Source: Maribacter sp.
Lineage (GTDB): Bacteria > Bacteroidota > Bacteroidia > Flavobacteriales > Flavobacteriaceae
Length of the DNA: 64,000 nucleotides
Direction: 5' to 3'
NCBI GenBank assembly: GCA_002749285.1
Contig: PDPR01000010.1
Span: forward strand, 145,615-209,614
Shown here: positions 1-8,758 of the stretch, piece after piece
Layout: the number at the start of each line of letters is the position of its first letter
How positions within the stretch are numbered: position 1 is the first letter of the stretch
The notes under the pieces: model-generated
Told to the model about the DNA's origin: nothing
Databases searched by the model: none
What the model saw: the letters and a program-made list of their open reading frames with translations, nothing else
Translations under genes and position numbers: made by a program

Positions 1-73
1 ATATATTGAATACTTATCCCCAAAGTAATATTTAAGTGCTATTTTTAACTTTTAATACAAAAGACCTTTATTG

Positions 74-1405
74 ATGGAAATTTTTTCTTCATACAACGTA
101 ATCATCGAAGCTTCTATTATTGTAATCCTCTCTTTCTGGTTCAATAGTCTTTCTAAAAAAACCAATATACCATCCGTACTAATGCTCATAACACTGGGTA
201 TAGCCCTACAGTACGCCATGGTATATTTCACACCCGAGAAGCCCAGATTCGACAGTGCCCTGGAGATTTTGGGCATTATAGGGCTGATCATGATCGTTCT
301 TGAGGCCGCTTTGGAACTTGAGCTAAAGAAAGACAAGATCATCCCCATCACCAAAGCGATGGGAATCGCCCTATTGGGCCTTTTGGGATCGGCATGGGCC
401 GCCGCCATGATCCTACATCAATCCATACCGGAAATGAGCATGAAATCGGCATGGCTATACGCCACCCCACTATCGATCCTGTCAAGTGCCATAATAATAC
501 CCAGTGTAAACGGACTCGATAAGGCCAAAAAGGAATTCCATATCTACGAAAGCACTTTCTCCGACATTATGGGAATCATGATGTTCTATTTTCTAATCGG
601 GGGGCTTAACCCTGCGGAGGATACGGGGTTTTCCGGGTTTTCCATAAACCTCCTGGTCACCATCGTCATTGCACTCATCGCAAGTTATGCCATTATCCTT
701 ATTTTCCAGAGGATCAAAAGTCAGGCAAAGCTCTTTTTGCTGATTGCCGTACTCTTGCTGCTATATGCCATTGGGAAAAAACTCCACCTTTCCTCCTTGA
801 TCATTATCCTGATTTTCGGTTTGGTCATTGCCAATGTGAAGCTGTTCTTCCCAGGGCGATTGGGAAGTTTTCTGAAAAATGAAAAAGTAAGCCAGATGTA
901 CCATGAGCTACATATCATCACTTTGGAAACAGCCTTTGTCGTACGTACTTTTTTCTTTGTGATATTCGGACTTACCATTGCCATCTCCTCACTTTTCAGC
1001 CTAAGTGTGGCCTTGGTCAGCATCTTGATCATCATTTCCATTTACCTGATACGATTCGCGATACTCCGGATTTTCTTTGGCAGCAATATAATGCCCCAAT
1101 TATTCATAGCACCCCGTGGACTCATCACTGTTCTCCTGTTCTATGCCATACCCAAAGAGGCCCAAGTCGCAAATTTCGAATCCGGCATTTTACTATTTGT
1201 GATAATCGCGACAAGCTTGATCATGACCTGGGTATTGATCAAGGAAGGCAAAAAACCGGGTGTCCTACTGGACGATGATATACTGGACAACACACTGGGA
1301 GAAGGAGAAAGTGAATTGCCAAATTTGGAAACCCCCGATACCAAACCTAAGGAAAACAACCCTTTGGAAAACACCGTTGATGATACGGACATCCCCAAGG
1401 AATAA
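74..1405 (+). CDS. Cation:proton antiporter (CPA family, Na+/H+ exchanger type)
   Basis: This integral membrane protein of about 443 residues should exchange monovalent cations for protons across the inner membrane. Roughly a dozen hydrophobic segments fill residues 5-395. They are followed by an acidic, proline-rich, hydrophilic cytoplasmic tail of about 50 residues containing runs of D and E. The fold and the small motifs (for example GLIMIVLEAALELELKKDK, where CPA members carry polar residues in the membrane) fit the NhaP/KefB-type Na_H_Exchanger family. An in-frame TTG lies one codon upstream, but the ATG at 74 is the better start. The gene stands alone and is followed by the terminator and tRNA-Gln on the opposite strand. 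The transported ion cannot be read from the sequence. Confidence 0.85.
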   Translation: MEIFSSYNVIIEASIIVILSFWFNSLSKKTNIPSVLMLITLGIALQYAMVYFTPEKPRFDSALEILGIIGLIMIVLEAALELELKKDKIIPITKAMGIALLGLLGSAWAAAMILHQSIPEMSMKSAWLYATPLSILSSAIIIPSVNGLDKAKKEFHIYESTFSDIMGIMMFYFLIGGLNPAEDTGFSGFSINLLVTIVIALIASYAIILIFQRIKSQAKLFLLIAVLLLLYAIGKKLHLSSLIIILIFGLVIANVKLFFPGRLGSFLKNEKVSQMYHELHIITLETAFVVRTFFFVIFGLTIAISSLFSLSVALVSILIIISIYLIRFAILRIFFGSNIMPQLFIAPRGLITVLLFYAIPKEAQVANFESGILLFVIIATSLIMTWVLIKEGKKPGVLLDDDILDNTLGEGESELPNLETPDTKPKENNPLENTVDDTDIPKE

Positions 1406-1435
1406 AGTTTTTCCTTAAAAATCCCTTCAAAAAAA

Positions 1436-1461
1436 ATCCCAGTACCTAAAAGTACTGGGAT
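1436..1461 (-). terminator. Intrinsic terminator of tRNA-Gln (possibly also of the antiporter)
   Basis: A perfect 10-bp inverted repeat (ATCCCAGTAC / GTACTGGGAT) encloses a 6-nt loop. On the minus strand it is followed by a run of seven T, so it ends tRNA-Gln transcription. No T-run follows on the + strand, although the stem lies just past the antiporter stop. Confidence 0.8.
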
Positions 1462-1476
1462 CACCATCAAACTCTG

Positions 1477-1548
1477 TTGGCCTACTAGGACTCGAACCTA
1501 GAACGACTGGACCAAAACCAGCTGTGTTGCCAATTACACCATAGGCCA
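1477..1548 (-). tRNA. tRNA-Gln (anticodon TTG)
   Basis: A 72-nt cloverleaf on the minus strand. The acceptor stem TGGCCTA pairs with TAGGCCA and begins with the U1-A72 pair typical of tRNA-Gln. The anticodon loop carries TTG, and the T-arm GTTCGAGTC is canonical. CCA is not encoded. Confidence 0.93.
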
Positions 1549-1620
1549 TTATCTATATCTAAAATTGTATTCCCGAAACACATTGGGAACAACAATAATG
1601 ATTTCAACTTTAGAGCGTGC

Positions 1621-1651
1621 AAATTTAAGACAAAGTTTGGTTTGAGCAAAC
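1621..1651 (-). promoter_or_regulatory. Promoter of tRNA-Gln (Bacteroidota sigma-A type)
   Basis: On the minus strand TTTG (1648-1651) is separated by exactly 19 nt from TAAATTTG (1621-1628). This matches the Bacteroidota -33/-7 consensus TTTG-N19-TAnnTTTG. It lies about 70 nt upstream of the tRNA 5' end. Confidence 0.7.
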
Positions 1652-1769
1652 ATTTTTGATACAATCCCGCAAAAAAACAAAAACCACCCCTGTTAAAGGT
1701 TTATCAAAATTGTATGAGCATGTCTATATTAATCACTAAATTCGCCTCCAAGGTAAAATCACGAACTGT

Positions 1770-4700
1770 ATGTTTTCAAAGAACTTCGAAAAATGGGACA
1801 CCATACTCGGATGGGTAGTCTTCCTTATAGCCCTAATCACGTATAGTATTACCGTAGAGCCCACTAGTAGTTTTTGGGATGCCGGGGAATATATCGCAAC
1901 CTCGGCCAAATTACAGGTCGGCCACCCTCCTGGAGCACCCTTGTTACAAATGATAGGCGCCTTTTTCGCAATGTTCGCCCTGGATCCCGACCAAGTTGCC
2001 CGTATGGTCAATTATGTTTCCGGAGTAAGTAGCTCCTTTACCATTCTTTTCATGTTCTGGACCATTACGAACCTTACCAGAAAGCTTATAGGCCAAAAAG
2101 AGACGCTAACCAACAGTAAATCGATTGCCGTTCTGGGCAGTGGACTGGTTGGTGCCCTGGCCTTTACTTATTCGGATAGTTTCTGGTTCAATGCCGTGGA
2201 GACCGAGGTATATGCGAGTGCAAGTTTTATCATGGCATTGTTACTTTGGCTAGGATTGAAATGGACGGACAATTTGGACACCCCTCGTGGCAATCGCTGG
2301 CTTATCCTTATCTCATTTGTAGTGGGACTGACCTTCGGAATACAGTTTATGGGGTTTTTGGCCATACCATCGGTAGGACTTCTTTATTACTTCAAGAAAT
2401 ACAAGACCACGACCGTAAAAAATTTCCTGCTTGCCAATATATCGGTTATTGCTGTTTTAATGTTGGTATATAAGTTCTCATTGACCTACGTGCTTAAGCT
2501 GTTTGGATGGGCAGAGGTCTATTTTGTCAACACCATAGGGTTGCCTTTCAATTCGGGATCGTTAATCATGGGGCTCCTATTTATAGCCACATTCTATTTT
2601 GGATTGACATATACCCGAAAAAACAATTACCGTAATGCCAACACCATTGTATTATGCATTATGTTCCTGTTCTTTGGCTTTTCAACATGGTTGATGTTGC
2701 CGATCAGGGCCAACGCCAATGTCGTGATCAACGAGAACAATCCGTCAGATGCAAGGTCGCTATTGGCCTATTACAACAGGGAACAGTACCCAGGTGTGGA
2801 AAGCCCTTTCTATGGGGCATATTACTCGGATATGTTCGCCCCCGCAGGAAAGGAGATGGATGACAAACCAAAATATGAAAAAGATCTTGAACAAGGAAAG
2901 TATATTATCGTAAACCATTACAAGAAATCCCTACAGGACTCCAATGAAAAACACAAGGGTCTTTTGCCCCGTATGTGGAGTGGCCAGAATGCAGAAAACT
3001 ATATGCGTTATTTTGGCCCCTTGGACTTTAAGATGAAAAAAGCCAACGACGAACTTAGCAAGGCGGTACAGCAAGTAAAGGCCGGGTATGCCAATGGTGA
3101 GATAGATGCCGAACAGTACATAAGTTTCCTAAAACGGTTCGAGGAATATATAGAAGTACAACCACCTACGGTGTGGGACAATGTAAAATACATGTTCGAA
3201 TTCCAATTCGGCTATATGTACTGGCGCTATTTCATGTGGAATTTTGTCGGAAAGAACAACGATGTCCAAGGCCGGTATGACGAAAATGGCAAATGGCTGT
3301 CGGGTATTCCCTTCATCGATAGCGCATTTCACGGAAGCCAAGAGAACCTGCCCAGTGAGATCAAGGACAACAAGGCCCGGAACACCTATTTCTTCCTGCC
3401 TTTGATCCTCGGTATCATCGGCATCCTGTTTCAGGTATCGAGAAACCCCAAACAGTTTTGGGTTTTGTTCGTTTTCTTTTTGTTCACAGGTATCGCCATA
3501 CAGTTTTACACGAACCCCTACATATTCCAACCCCGCGAAAGGGACTACTCCCTTGTAGGCTCTTTCTATGTTTTTGCCTTATGGATAGGCATTGGCGTAT
3601 ATGGATTGTTCGATGAGTTCAAGAAATGGATCTCCCCAAAAATATTGGCACCGGCAGTGACCCTCATCTGCCTATTGGCAGTGCCCACTGTAATGGCCGT
3701 ACAGAATTGGGATGACCATGACCGATCTAATCGCTTCACGGCCGAATCCTCGGCAAAGGCCTATCTGGACTCTTGCCAGAAAGATGCAGGCGCCATATTA
3801 TTCACCATTGGGGACAACGACACTTTCCCTCTCTGGTATGCCCAGGAAATCGAGAACTACAGGACCGATGTCCGTGTTGTCTGTACAAGTCTTTTCGAGA
3901 CCGACTGGTATGTGGACCAAATGAAACAAAAAGCTTATTCGAGCGACCCGATACCTTCCCAAATAACCCATGACAAATATAGGTGGGGCTCACGGGATGT
4001 CTTGTACTTCCAGAACGTTGACCCCTTGTTCAATCGCGAGGTTTCCAAAAGCCGATGGGGCATAAAGGATTTCATCGATTGGATCGATAGTGACAAACCC
4101 CAGACCAAATTCAAGTTTTTTCTGGAAAAACAGGGTATCGATGTTGACGATTACCCCGAGAACACCCAAAACATGGTCTATTACCCCACCCAAAAAATCC
4201 GTATCCCCGTTAACAAGAAGAACGTTCTTGCAAGCGGTCTGGTAAAAGTGAAGGATTCCGCCCAGATTGTGGACTACATAGACATCAAACTACCTAGTGC
4301 CATTACCAAGAAAAGTATGATGATGTTGGATATTGTAGCCAACAATGATTGGAAAAGGCCTTTATACTTCTCTGGCGGAAGTTTTGATGATGCCGAGTTC
4401 ATCTGGATGAAAGACTATCTTCAATTGGACGGCATGGCCTACAAATTGGTCCCCATAAAAACAGAGCGAAGCAATTCCTTTGATATGGGCAGGATCGATA
4501 CCGAACTAATGTACGATATCGTCACCAAATGGGATTGGGGAAATTCGGGGGATCCCAGGGTCTACCACGACCCACAAACCAGGGTTCAGAGTATTTCGTA
4601 CCGCAGTAACCTTTCACGCCTAATGGGACAGTTGATACAAGAAAACAAAATCGACAAGGCCAAGAACATCATTGATCTGGCGATGGAGAAAATACCTGTG

Positions 4701-5105
4701 AAGGATTTTGGCTACTACCACTTCGTCCTACCTTTTATAGACGGTTATTACAAAGTTGGCGAGACCAATAAGGCCCATGAGATCTACAACTCCCTAAAGA
4801 AGATATACCAAGAACGCTTGGAATACTACGAAGGGGTGACCTTGGACCAGCAATACAAGAAAATCGATGATATCATATCCGACATGGAATCATATCGTAG
4901 GTTAATCGATGTGCTCATCGAGAACAATGACCGTGAAATGGCAGAAAAAGAGACTCTGATATTCAATGAGTACATTGACAAATTCAGCCATTTCTACAAG
5001 GATGAAATTCCAACGAAAGAGCCGTTGATCAATGAAAGTAATCCTGATTTATCGGATACCGTGGTAATCGATACGATAAACGTTCCCAAAACTATCGAGG
5101 AATAA
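1770..5105 (+). CDS. DUF2723 family membrane protein, putative GT-C type glycosyltransferase
   Basis: A 1111-residue protein. The N-terminal DUF2723 region (about residues 10-330) has repeated membrane segments and a characteristic FWDAGEYI...HPPGAPL stretch around residues 36-57. The acidic residues there sit where dolichyl-phosphate-mannose protein mannosyltransferases keep their catalytic aspartate. More membrane helices follow at about residues 540-640, then a large soluble domain, probably periplasmic, with a TPR-like helical end. Such proteins are near-universal in Bacteroidota and are thought to transfer a lipid-linked sugar to protein or glycan in the periplasm, but the donor and acceptor are not evident here. 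The start ATG at 1770 is the first in a clean reading frame. The gene is monocistronic. Confidence 0.85.
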   Translation: MFSKNFEKWDTILGWVVFLIALITYSITVEPTSSFWDAGEYIATSAKLQVGHPPGAPLLQMIGAFFAMFALDPDQVARMVNYVSGVSSSFTILFMFWTITNLTRKLIGQKETLTNSKSIAVLGSGLVGALAFTYSDSFWFNAVETEVYASASFIMALLLWLGLKWTDNLDTPRGNRWLILISFVVGLTFGIQFMGFLAIPSVGLLYYFKKYKTTTVKNFLLANISVIAVLMLVYKFSLTYVLKLFGWAEVYFVNTIGLPFNSGSLIMGLLFIATFYFGLTYTRKNNYRNANTIVLCIMFLFFGFSTWLMLPIRANANVVINENNPSDARSLLAYYNREQYPGVESPFYGAYYSDMFAPAGKEMDDKPKYEKDLEQGKYIIVNHYKKSLQDSNEKHKGLLPRMWSGQNAENYMRYFGPLDFKMKKANDELSKAVQQVKAGYANGEIDAEQYISFLKRFEEYIEVQPPTVWDNVKYMFEFQFGYMYWRYFMWNFVGKNNDVQGRYDENGKWLSGIPFIDSAFHGSQENLPSEIKDNKARNTYFFLPLILGIIGILFQVSRNPKQFWVLFVFFLFTGIAIQFYTNPYIFQPRERDYSLVGSFYVFALWIGIGVYGLFDEFKKWISPKILAPAVTLICLLAVPTVMAVQNWDDHDRSNRFTAESSAKAYLDSCQKDAGAILFTIGDNDTFPLWYAQEIENYRTDVRVVCTSLFETDWYVDQMKQKAYSSDPIPSQITHDKYRWGSRDVLYFQNVDPLFNREVSKSRWGIKDFIDWIDSDKPQTKFKFFLEKQGIDVDDYPENTQNMVYYPTQKIRIPVNKKNVLASGLVKVKDSAQIVDYIDIKLPSAITKKSMMMLDIVANNDWKRPLYFSGGSFDDAEFIWMKDYLQLDGMAYKLVPIKTERSNSFDMGRIDTELMYDIVTKWDWGNSGDPRVYHDPQTRVQSISYRSNLSRLMGQLIQENKIDKAKNIIDLAMEKIPVKDFGYYHFVLPFIDGYYKVGETNKAHEIYNSLKKIYQERLEYYEGVTLDQQYKKIDDIISDMESYRRLIDVLIENNDREMAEKETLIFNEYIDKFSHFYKDEIPTKEPLINESNPDLSDTVVIDTINVPKTIEE

Positions 5106-5260
5106 AATAAATACCGGGGGCGTTTATTTCCGAACCGAAGAATCAACAACGGCTAATCCGTTCAAAACGGAACTCGCACCAAGGGATAGATACACAATTC
5201 CAATCGAACAAAAATCCGTGGTACGTTTTGCCAAAACCACTACTGTGGGGAGGACAAGGG

Positions 5261-5557
5261 TCAAACATATTCGTTCAGAATACCGATAAGGGTATTGGCA
5301 TCCTGTTCGCCACTTTGGCGCCAGACCATCTCCCCCTTTTTATAGATTATCAAGGTTGGCAACCCTTTTACACGAAGTGCTTGGGAGAGTTCCTTGTTTT
5401 TGTCCACATCGATTTTTATGACCTTGCCCCTATCACCAAGGGCCGCTGCCACATCCCTAAGTACAGGGTGCATTGCTGTCGACTGTTCACTCCACTCAGC
5501 ATAGAAATCCAACAATACTGGCACATGTAAATCTATTAGTTCTCCAAACTTAGACAT
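5261..5557 (-). CDS. Thioredoxin-like protein lacking the CxxC active site
   Basis: A 98-residue single thioredoxin fold. It has the beta-strand VPVLLDFYAEW, then the position of the WCGPC motif, then VIKIDVDKNKELSQALRVKG and the cis-proline segment LPTLIIYKKGE. Length and order match classic thioredoxin. The active-site stretch reads W-S-E-Q-S, with both catalytic cysteines replaced by serine, and the protein has no cysteine at all. It therefore cannot do dithiol chemistry and may act as a chaperone or binding module. The start ATG at 5557 gives MSKFGELID. It lies alone between two other genes. Confidence 0.85.
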   Translation of the reverse strand: MSKFGELIDLHVPVLLDFYAEWSEQSTAMHPVLRDVAAALGDRGKVIKIDVDKNKELSQALRVKGLPTLIIYKKGEMVWRQSGEQDANTLIGILNEYV

Positions 5558-5639
5558 ATAGAGTTCTTTCGGTTACAAATCAAATGTATGAAAAAATGTT
5601 AAAAAATTAGTTTTTACTGCTCTTTTGTAACTCAAGTTT

Positions 5640-5667
5640 GCCGTTAAAATCATGTTAACGGCTTTTT
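5640..5667. terminator. Hairpin at the 3' end of the metallophosphoesterase gene
   Basis: The inverted repeat GCCGTTAA-7 nt-TTAACGGC is followed by TTTTT on the + strand. It overlaps the stop codon of the minus-strand metallophosphoesterase gene. The orientation of the T-run does not fit that gene well, so its role as a terminator is uncertain. Confidence 0.35.
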
Positions 5668-6879
5668 CTTCAAGGTAACCACTGTTATTTCCGGCCAAAT
5701 TCCTACCCTGCCAGGGTAACCTAAATACCCAAACCCACGATTAACGATGATATACTGCCCCATTTCCTTATACAAACCGGCCCAATACTTATAACGCCAT
5801 TTGATAGGGCTCCATTTAACCCACCCCGGTATCTCGATTCCAAACTGCATGCCATGGGTATGCCCACTCAAAGTAAGATGGTAATGATAATCATCGTCAA
5901 TGACCACATCTTCCCAATGCGAGGGGTCATGGCTCATTAAAACCTTGAAATCATCTTTTGAGATCGCTTCTGTCGCCTTTGAAAGGTCCCCGGCCTTTTT
6001 AAATCCGCCCCTGCCCCAATTCTCAACACCGACCAAGGCGATCTTATCGTCCCCTTTTTTCAAATACCTACTCTCATTCAATAAAAGGTCAAAACCTATT
6101 TCCCGTTGCAACTCCTTAAGTTCCTCGAGATTCCTTGCCTTCAATTCCTCTGTTTCCCAATCTACATAATCCCCATAATCGTGGTTTCCCAAAACAGAGA
6201 ACTTACCTTCTTTTGCCTCCAACCTTGCAAAGGTCTCTTTCCATGGGGCCATCTCCCCGGCCTTATTGTTCACCAAATCACCTGTAAACAGAATAATATC
6301 ACTTTTTTGTTCATTGATAAGGTCAATGGCATATTCGATTTTTTCCCGATCATCGAAACTACCGCTATGGATATCGGAGATTTGGGTAATCTGATAACCA
6401 TCAAAGGCATCGGGGAGGTCATCAAACTCTAACTGGTATTTCAATACCCTAAAATTGTATTTCCCACGATACATCCCATAGAGTAGGGCCCCGAAAGGTA
6501 TGGCCGCGACACCCATGGCAACCATACTCAAAAACCTTCTGCGTTCAGGGAAACCCAACTCTTTACCAACCCCGAATAATTTATGGTAAGTAGCTGTCAA
6601 AAAACGAAAGAGATCCTCTGAGAAAAGAAAGATCACCGTAATCACATTAAACGTAATGATGGTGAGCAGAAAACCAAAGGCATAGCTCTTGGACCTGCTA
6701 AGTACCTGACCGGCATCCTCGCCCCAAGCGAATTGATAGATAAAATTCAAGAGCACGGCCAAGAATATACCAATATAGGTGAAATAGACCCACGGGTATC
6801 TGACAGCCGTCTTAAGTGCCTGTAGGGCATAAAGACCAAGTGCAGTATAAAGAACTATAAAGATTATCCAACGCAACAT
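5650..6879 (-). CDS. Membrane-anchored metallophosphoesterase (YaeI-like)
   Basis: A 409-residue protein. Four hydrophobic segments occupy about residues 1-130, and a calcineurin-type phosphoesterase domain covers about 160-400. The metal-binding motifs are present in order: SDIHSG, TGDLVNN, GNHDYGD, MSHDP and SGHTHGMQFG. Members of this family hydrolyse phosphomonoesters or diesters, and some act on UDP-sugar lipid precursors or phospholipids; the substrate here is unknown. The topology places the catalytic domain after the last helix, in either cytoplasm or periplasm. The start ATG at 6879 begins the first hydrophobic helix. The gene ends within a hairpin. Confidence 0.88.
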   Translation of the reverse strand: MLRWIIFIVLYTALGLYALQALKTAVRYPWVYFTYIGIFLAVLLNFIYQFAWGEDAGQVLSRSKSYAFGFLLTIITFNVITVIFLFSEDLFRFLTATYHKLFGVGKELGFPERRRFLSMVAMGVAAIPFGALLYGMYRGKYNFRVLKYQLEFDDLPDAFDGYQITQISDIHSGSFDDREKIEYAIDLINEQKSDIILFTGDLVNNKAGEMAPWKETFARLEAKEGKFSVLGNHDYGDYVDWETEELKARNLEELKELQREIGFDLLLNESRYLKKGDDKIALVGVENWGRGGFKKAGDLSKATEAISKDDFKVLMSHDPSHWEDVVIDDDYHYHLTLSGHTHGMQFGIEIPGWVKWSPIKWRYKYWAGLYKEMGQYIIVNRGFGYLGYPGRVGIWPEITVVTLKKKPLT

Positions 6880-6936
6880 TATCAGGTTTTCATCAAAGTT
6901 ATTCCTTATAAAGGTACCTTTAAGGCCCTTTGTGGT

Positions 6937-7659
6937 TTATTTAACTTCTTTCAATACTTTTTGAATAGCCGCCACATTGGAAACGAAGACTCCTTGATCC
7001 TTCAAAAAAGAAGCCGTATTCATTGGAACCTTGGGAGTAACCTTCAATCGAGGCTCAAAAGATGTCCCCGACAAATGAACGGCCTTGAAACCACTTTCCT
7101 TGAACCTATGTGCATTACCAGCATTTATACCACTCCCTGGCATCATTGTACATAACATAGCCTCGTCCTGAAGGCCGGACAATAAACCAATCCCCTCCAA
7201 GGCAGATTTTTCCTGTCCAGAAGACAGGATATAATCAACCCCCAGACCTTCCAATTGCCTCATGGTATGCAATGGGTCCAAAACCCAATCAAAGGCACGG
7301 TGAAAGGTGAATTTCAGATTTTTGGAGAGTTCCACCAATAGCTTGGTGCGCCCCACATCCAAAGTAAGGTCGGTATGCAATACCCCGGAAACAATTCCGT
7401 CAAAACCCATTTCCACACAAAGGGCTATATTCCGCTTCATGATATCGAACTCCCCATCGGTATAGCTAAAATCACCACTACGGGGGCGAATCAGCACATG
7501 CACGGGAATACCGATGTTCTCCTTAACACTTTTCAACAATCCATAAGACGGGGTAATCCCACCTACCGCCAACTCCGAGCACAGCTCTATCCTATCAGCT
7601 CCTGCTTTTTCGGCATTCACAGCAGATTCCAACGAATTGGCACAAACTTCTACTAACAT
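6937..7659 (-). CDS. cutC: CutC family protein (copper homeostasis)
   Basis: A 240-residue TIM-barrel protein of the CutC family. Recognisable stretches are LVEVCANSLESAVNAEKAGA, RIELCSELAVGGITPS, IRPRSGDFSYT, FHRAFDW and ILSSGQEKSALEG. CutC was linked to copper tolerance in E. coli, but its biochemical role remains debated. An open frame extends 12 codons further upstream, but homologues begin at the methionine of MLVEVC, so the start at 7659 is chosen. It is divergently transcribed from the glycosylasparaginase with about 42 bp between starts, so promoters may be shared. Confidence 0.88.
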   Translation of the reverse strand: MLVEVCANSLESAVNAEKAGADRIELCSELAVGGITPSYGLLKSVKENIGIPVHVLIRPRSGDFSYTDGEFDIMKRNIALCVEMGFDGIVSGVLHTDLTLDVGRTKLLVELSKNLKFTFHRAFDWVLDPLHTMRQLEGLGVDYILSSGQEKSALEGIGLLSGLQDEAMLCTMMPGSGINAGNAHRFKESGFKAVHLSGTSFEPRLKVTPKVPMNTASFLKDQGVFVSNVAAIQKVLKEVK

Positions 7660-7701
7660 ATTACTTATATTTAACTCCCTAAAATTAAGTAACACATATA
7701 T

Positions 7702-8697
7702 ATGAAACGAAGAAAGTTCCTAAAAAATTCAAGTACAGCTGCCGCTGGATTGGTTTCCGCCCCTCTATTGGCTTCATATAGGGACACCAAAAAAGTCGCC
7801 CCTAAGGCGAATGACGACCTTGCCGGGACAAAACCCATAGCCATTTGTACATGGAATTTTGAAAATGCCACTGCAAAAGCATGGGAGATCCTGAAAGCCG
7901 GGGGAAGTGCCTTGGATGCCGTTGAACAAGGCGTTATGGTCGAGGAAGCTGATGAGAACAACCAAACCGTAGGAAAGGGAGGTCGCCCGGACAGGAATGG
8001 GCATGTGACCCTGGACGCCTGTATCATGGACAAAGACAGTAATTGCGGGGCAGTACTCGCCATACAGAATATCGCCCATCCCGTTTCCGTTGCACGAAAG
8101 GTCATGGAAGACACACCCCATGTAATGTTGGCCGGTAAAGGTGCTGAGCAATTCGCCTATGAAAAGGGTTTTGAAAAAGTGAACCTACTTACCGAAAAAT
8201 CAAAACAGGAATGGTTGGAATGGAAAAAAACATCGCAATACAAGCCCATCATCAATATTGAAAACCACGACACCATAGGAATGTTGGCCATTGACAGGAA
8301 TGGTGACATTTCAGGTGCATGCACCACAAGTGGTATGGCATACAAATACGCTGGCCGTGTTGGCGACTCCCCCATTATCGGGGCAGGACTCTTTGTCGAC
8401 AATGAAGTAGGTGGTGCCACGGCCACTGGGGTCGGTGAGGAAGTGGTACGGACCGTAGGTAGTTTTCTGATCGTTGAACTTATGCGCCAAGGAAAATCCC
8501 CACAAGAAGCCTGTGAAGAGGGGGTAAAACGAATCATCGCCAAGAACAAGGACAATACCGACTTCCAAATTGGGTTTATTGCCATAAATAAAAAAGGGGA
8601 AACCGGAGGTTATTGCATACAACCCGGTTTTACCTATCGGCAATATTCGGAAGCTGGACATATAAACCACCCTTCCGGTTCATTCATTAAATCCTAA
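7702..8697 (+). CDS. N4-(beta-N-acetylglucosaminyl)-L-asparaginase (glycosylasparaginase), Tat-exported
   Basis: A 331-residue Ntn-hydrolase of the isoaspartyl peptidase/asparaginase-2 family. The N-terminus MKRRKFLKNSSTAAAG is a twin-arginine signal, so the enzyme should reach the periplasm folded. Autocleavage is expected at the D-T bond in HDTIGMLAID (about residue 192), which exposes the catalytic threonine. The oxyanion and substrate segments CTTSGMAYK and GRVGDSPIIGAG follow. The family removes the asparagine from N-linked GlcNAc in glycoprotein breakdown. Length agrees with bacterial homologues. The gene is monocistronic and divergent from cutC. Confidence 0.92.
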   Translation: MKRRKFLKNSSTAAAGLVSAPLLASYRDTKKVAPKANDDLAGTKPIAICTWNFENATAKAWEILKAGGSALDAVEQGVMVEEADENNQTVGKGGRPDRNGHVTLDACIMDKDSNCGAVLAIQNIAHPVSVARKVMEDTPHVMLAGKGAEQFAYEKGFEKVNLLTEKSKQEWLEWKKTSQYKPIINIENHDTIGMLAIDRNGDISGACTTSGMAYKYAGRVGDSPIIGAGLFVDNEVGGATATGVGEEVVRTVGSFLIVELMRQGKSPQEACEEGVKRIIAKNKDNTDFQIGFIAINKKGETGGYCIQPGFTYRQYSEAGHINHPSGSFIKS

Positions 8698-8758
8698 AAC
8701 ATAAGTAAGTACGAAAAGAAACTTCGTATTTTTAACCCCGCACGATTAATTTTCCAAA

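Noticed and set aside
8157..8585. 142-codon minus-strand frame inside the glycosylasparaginase gene
   Set aside because: Shadow frame; the + strand gene shows complete catalytic motifs and a Tat signal.
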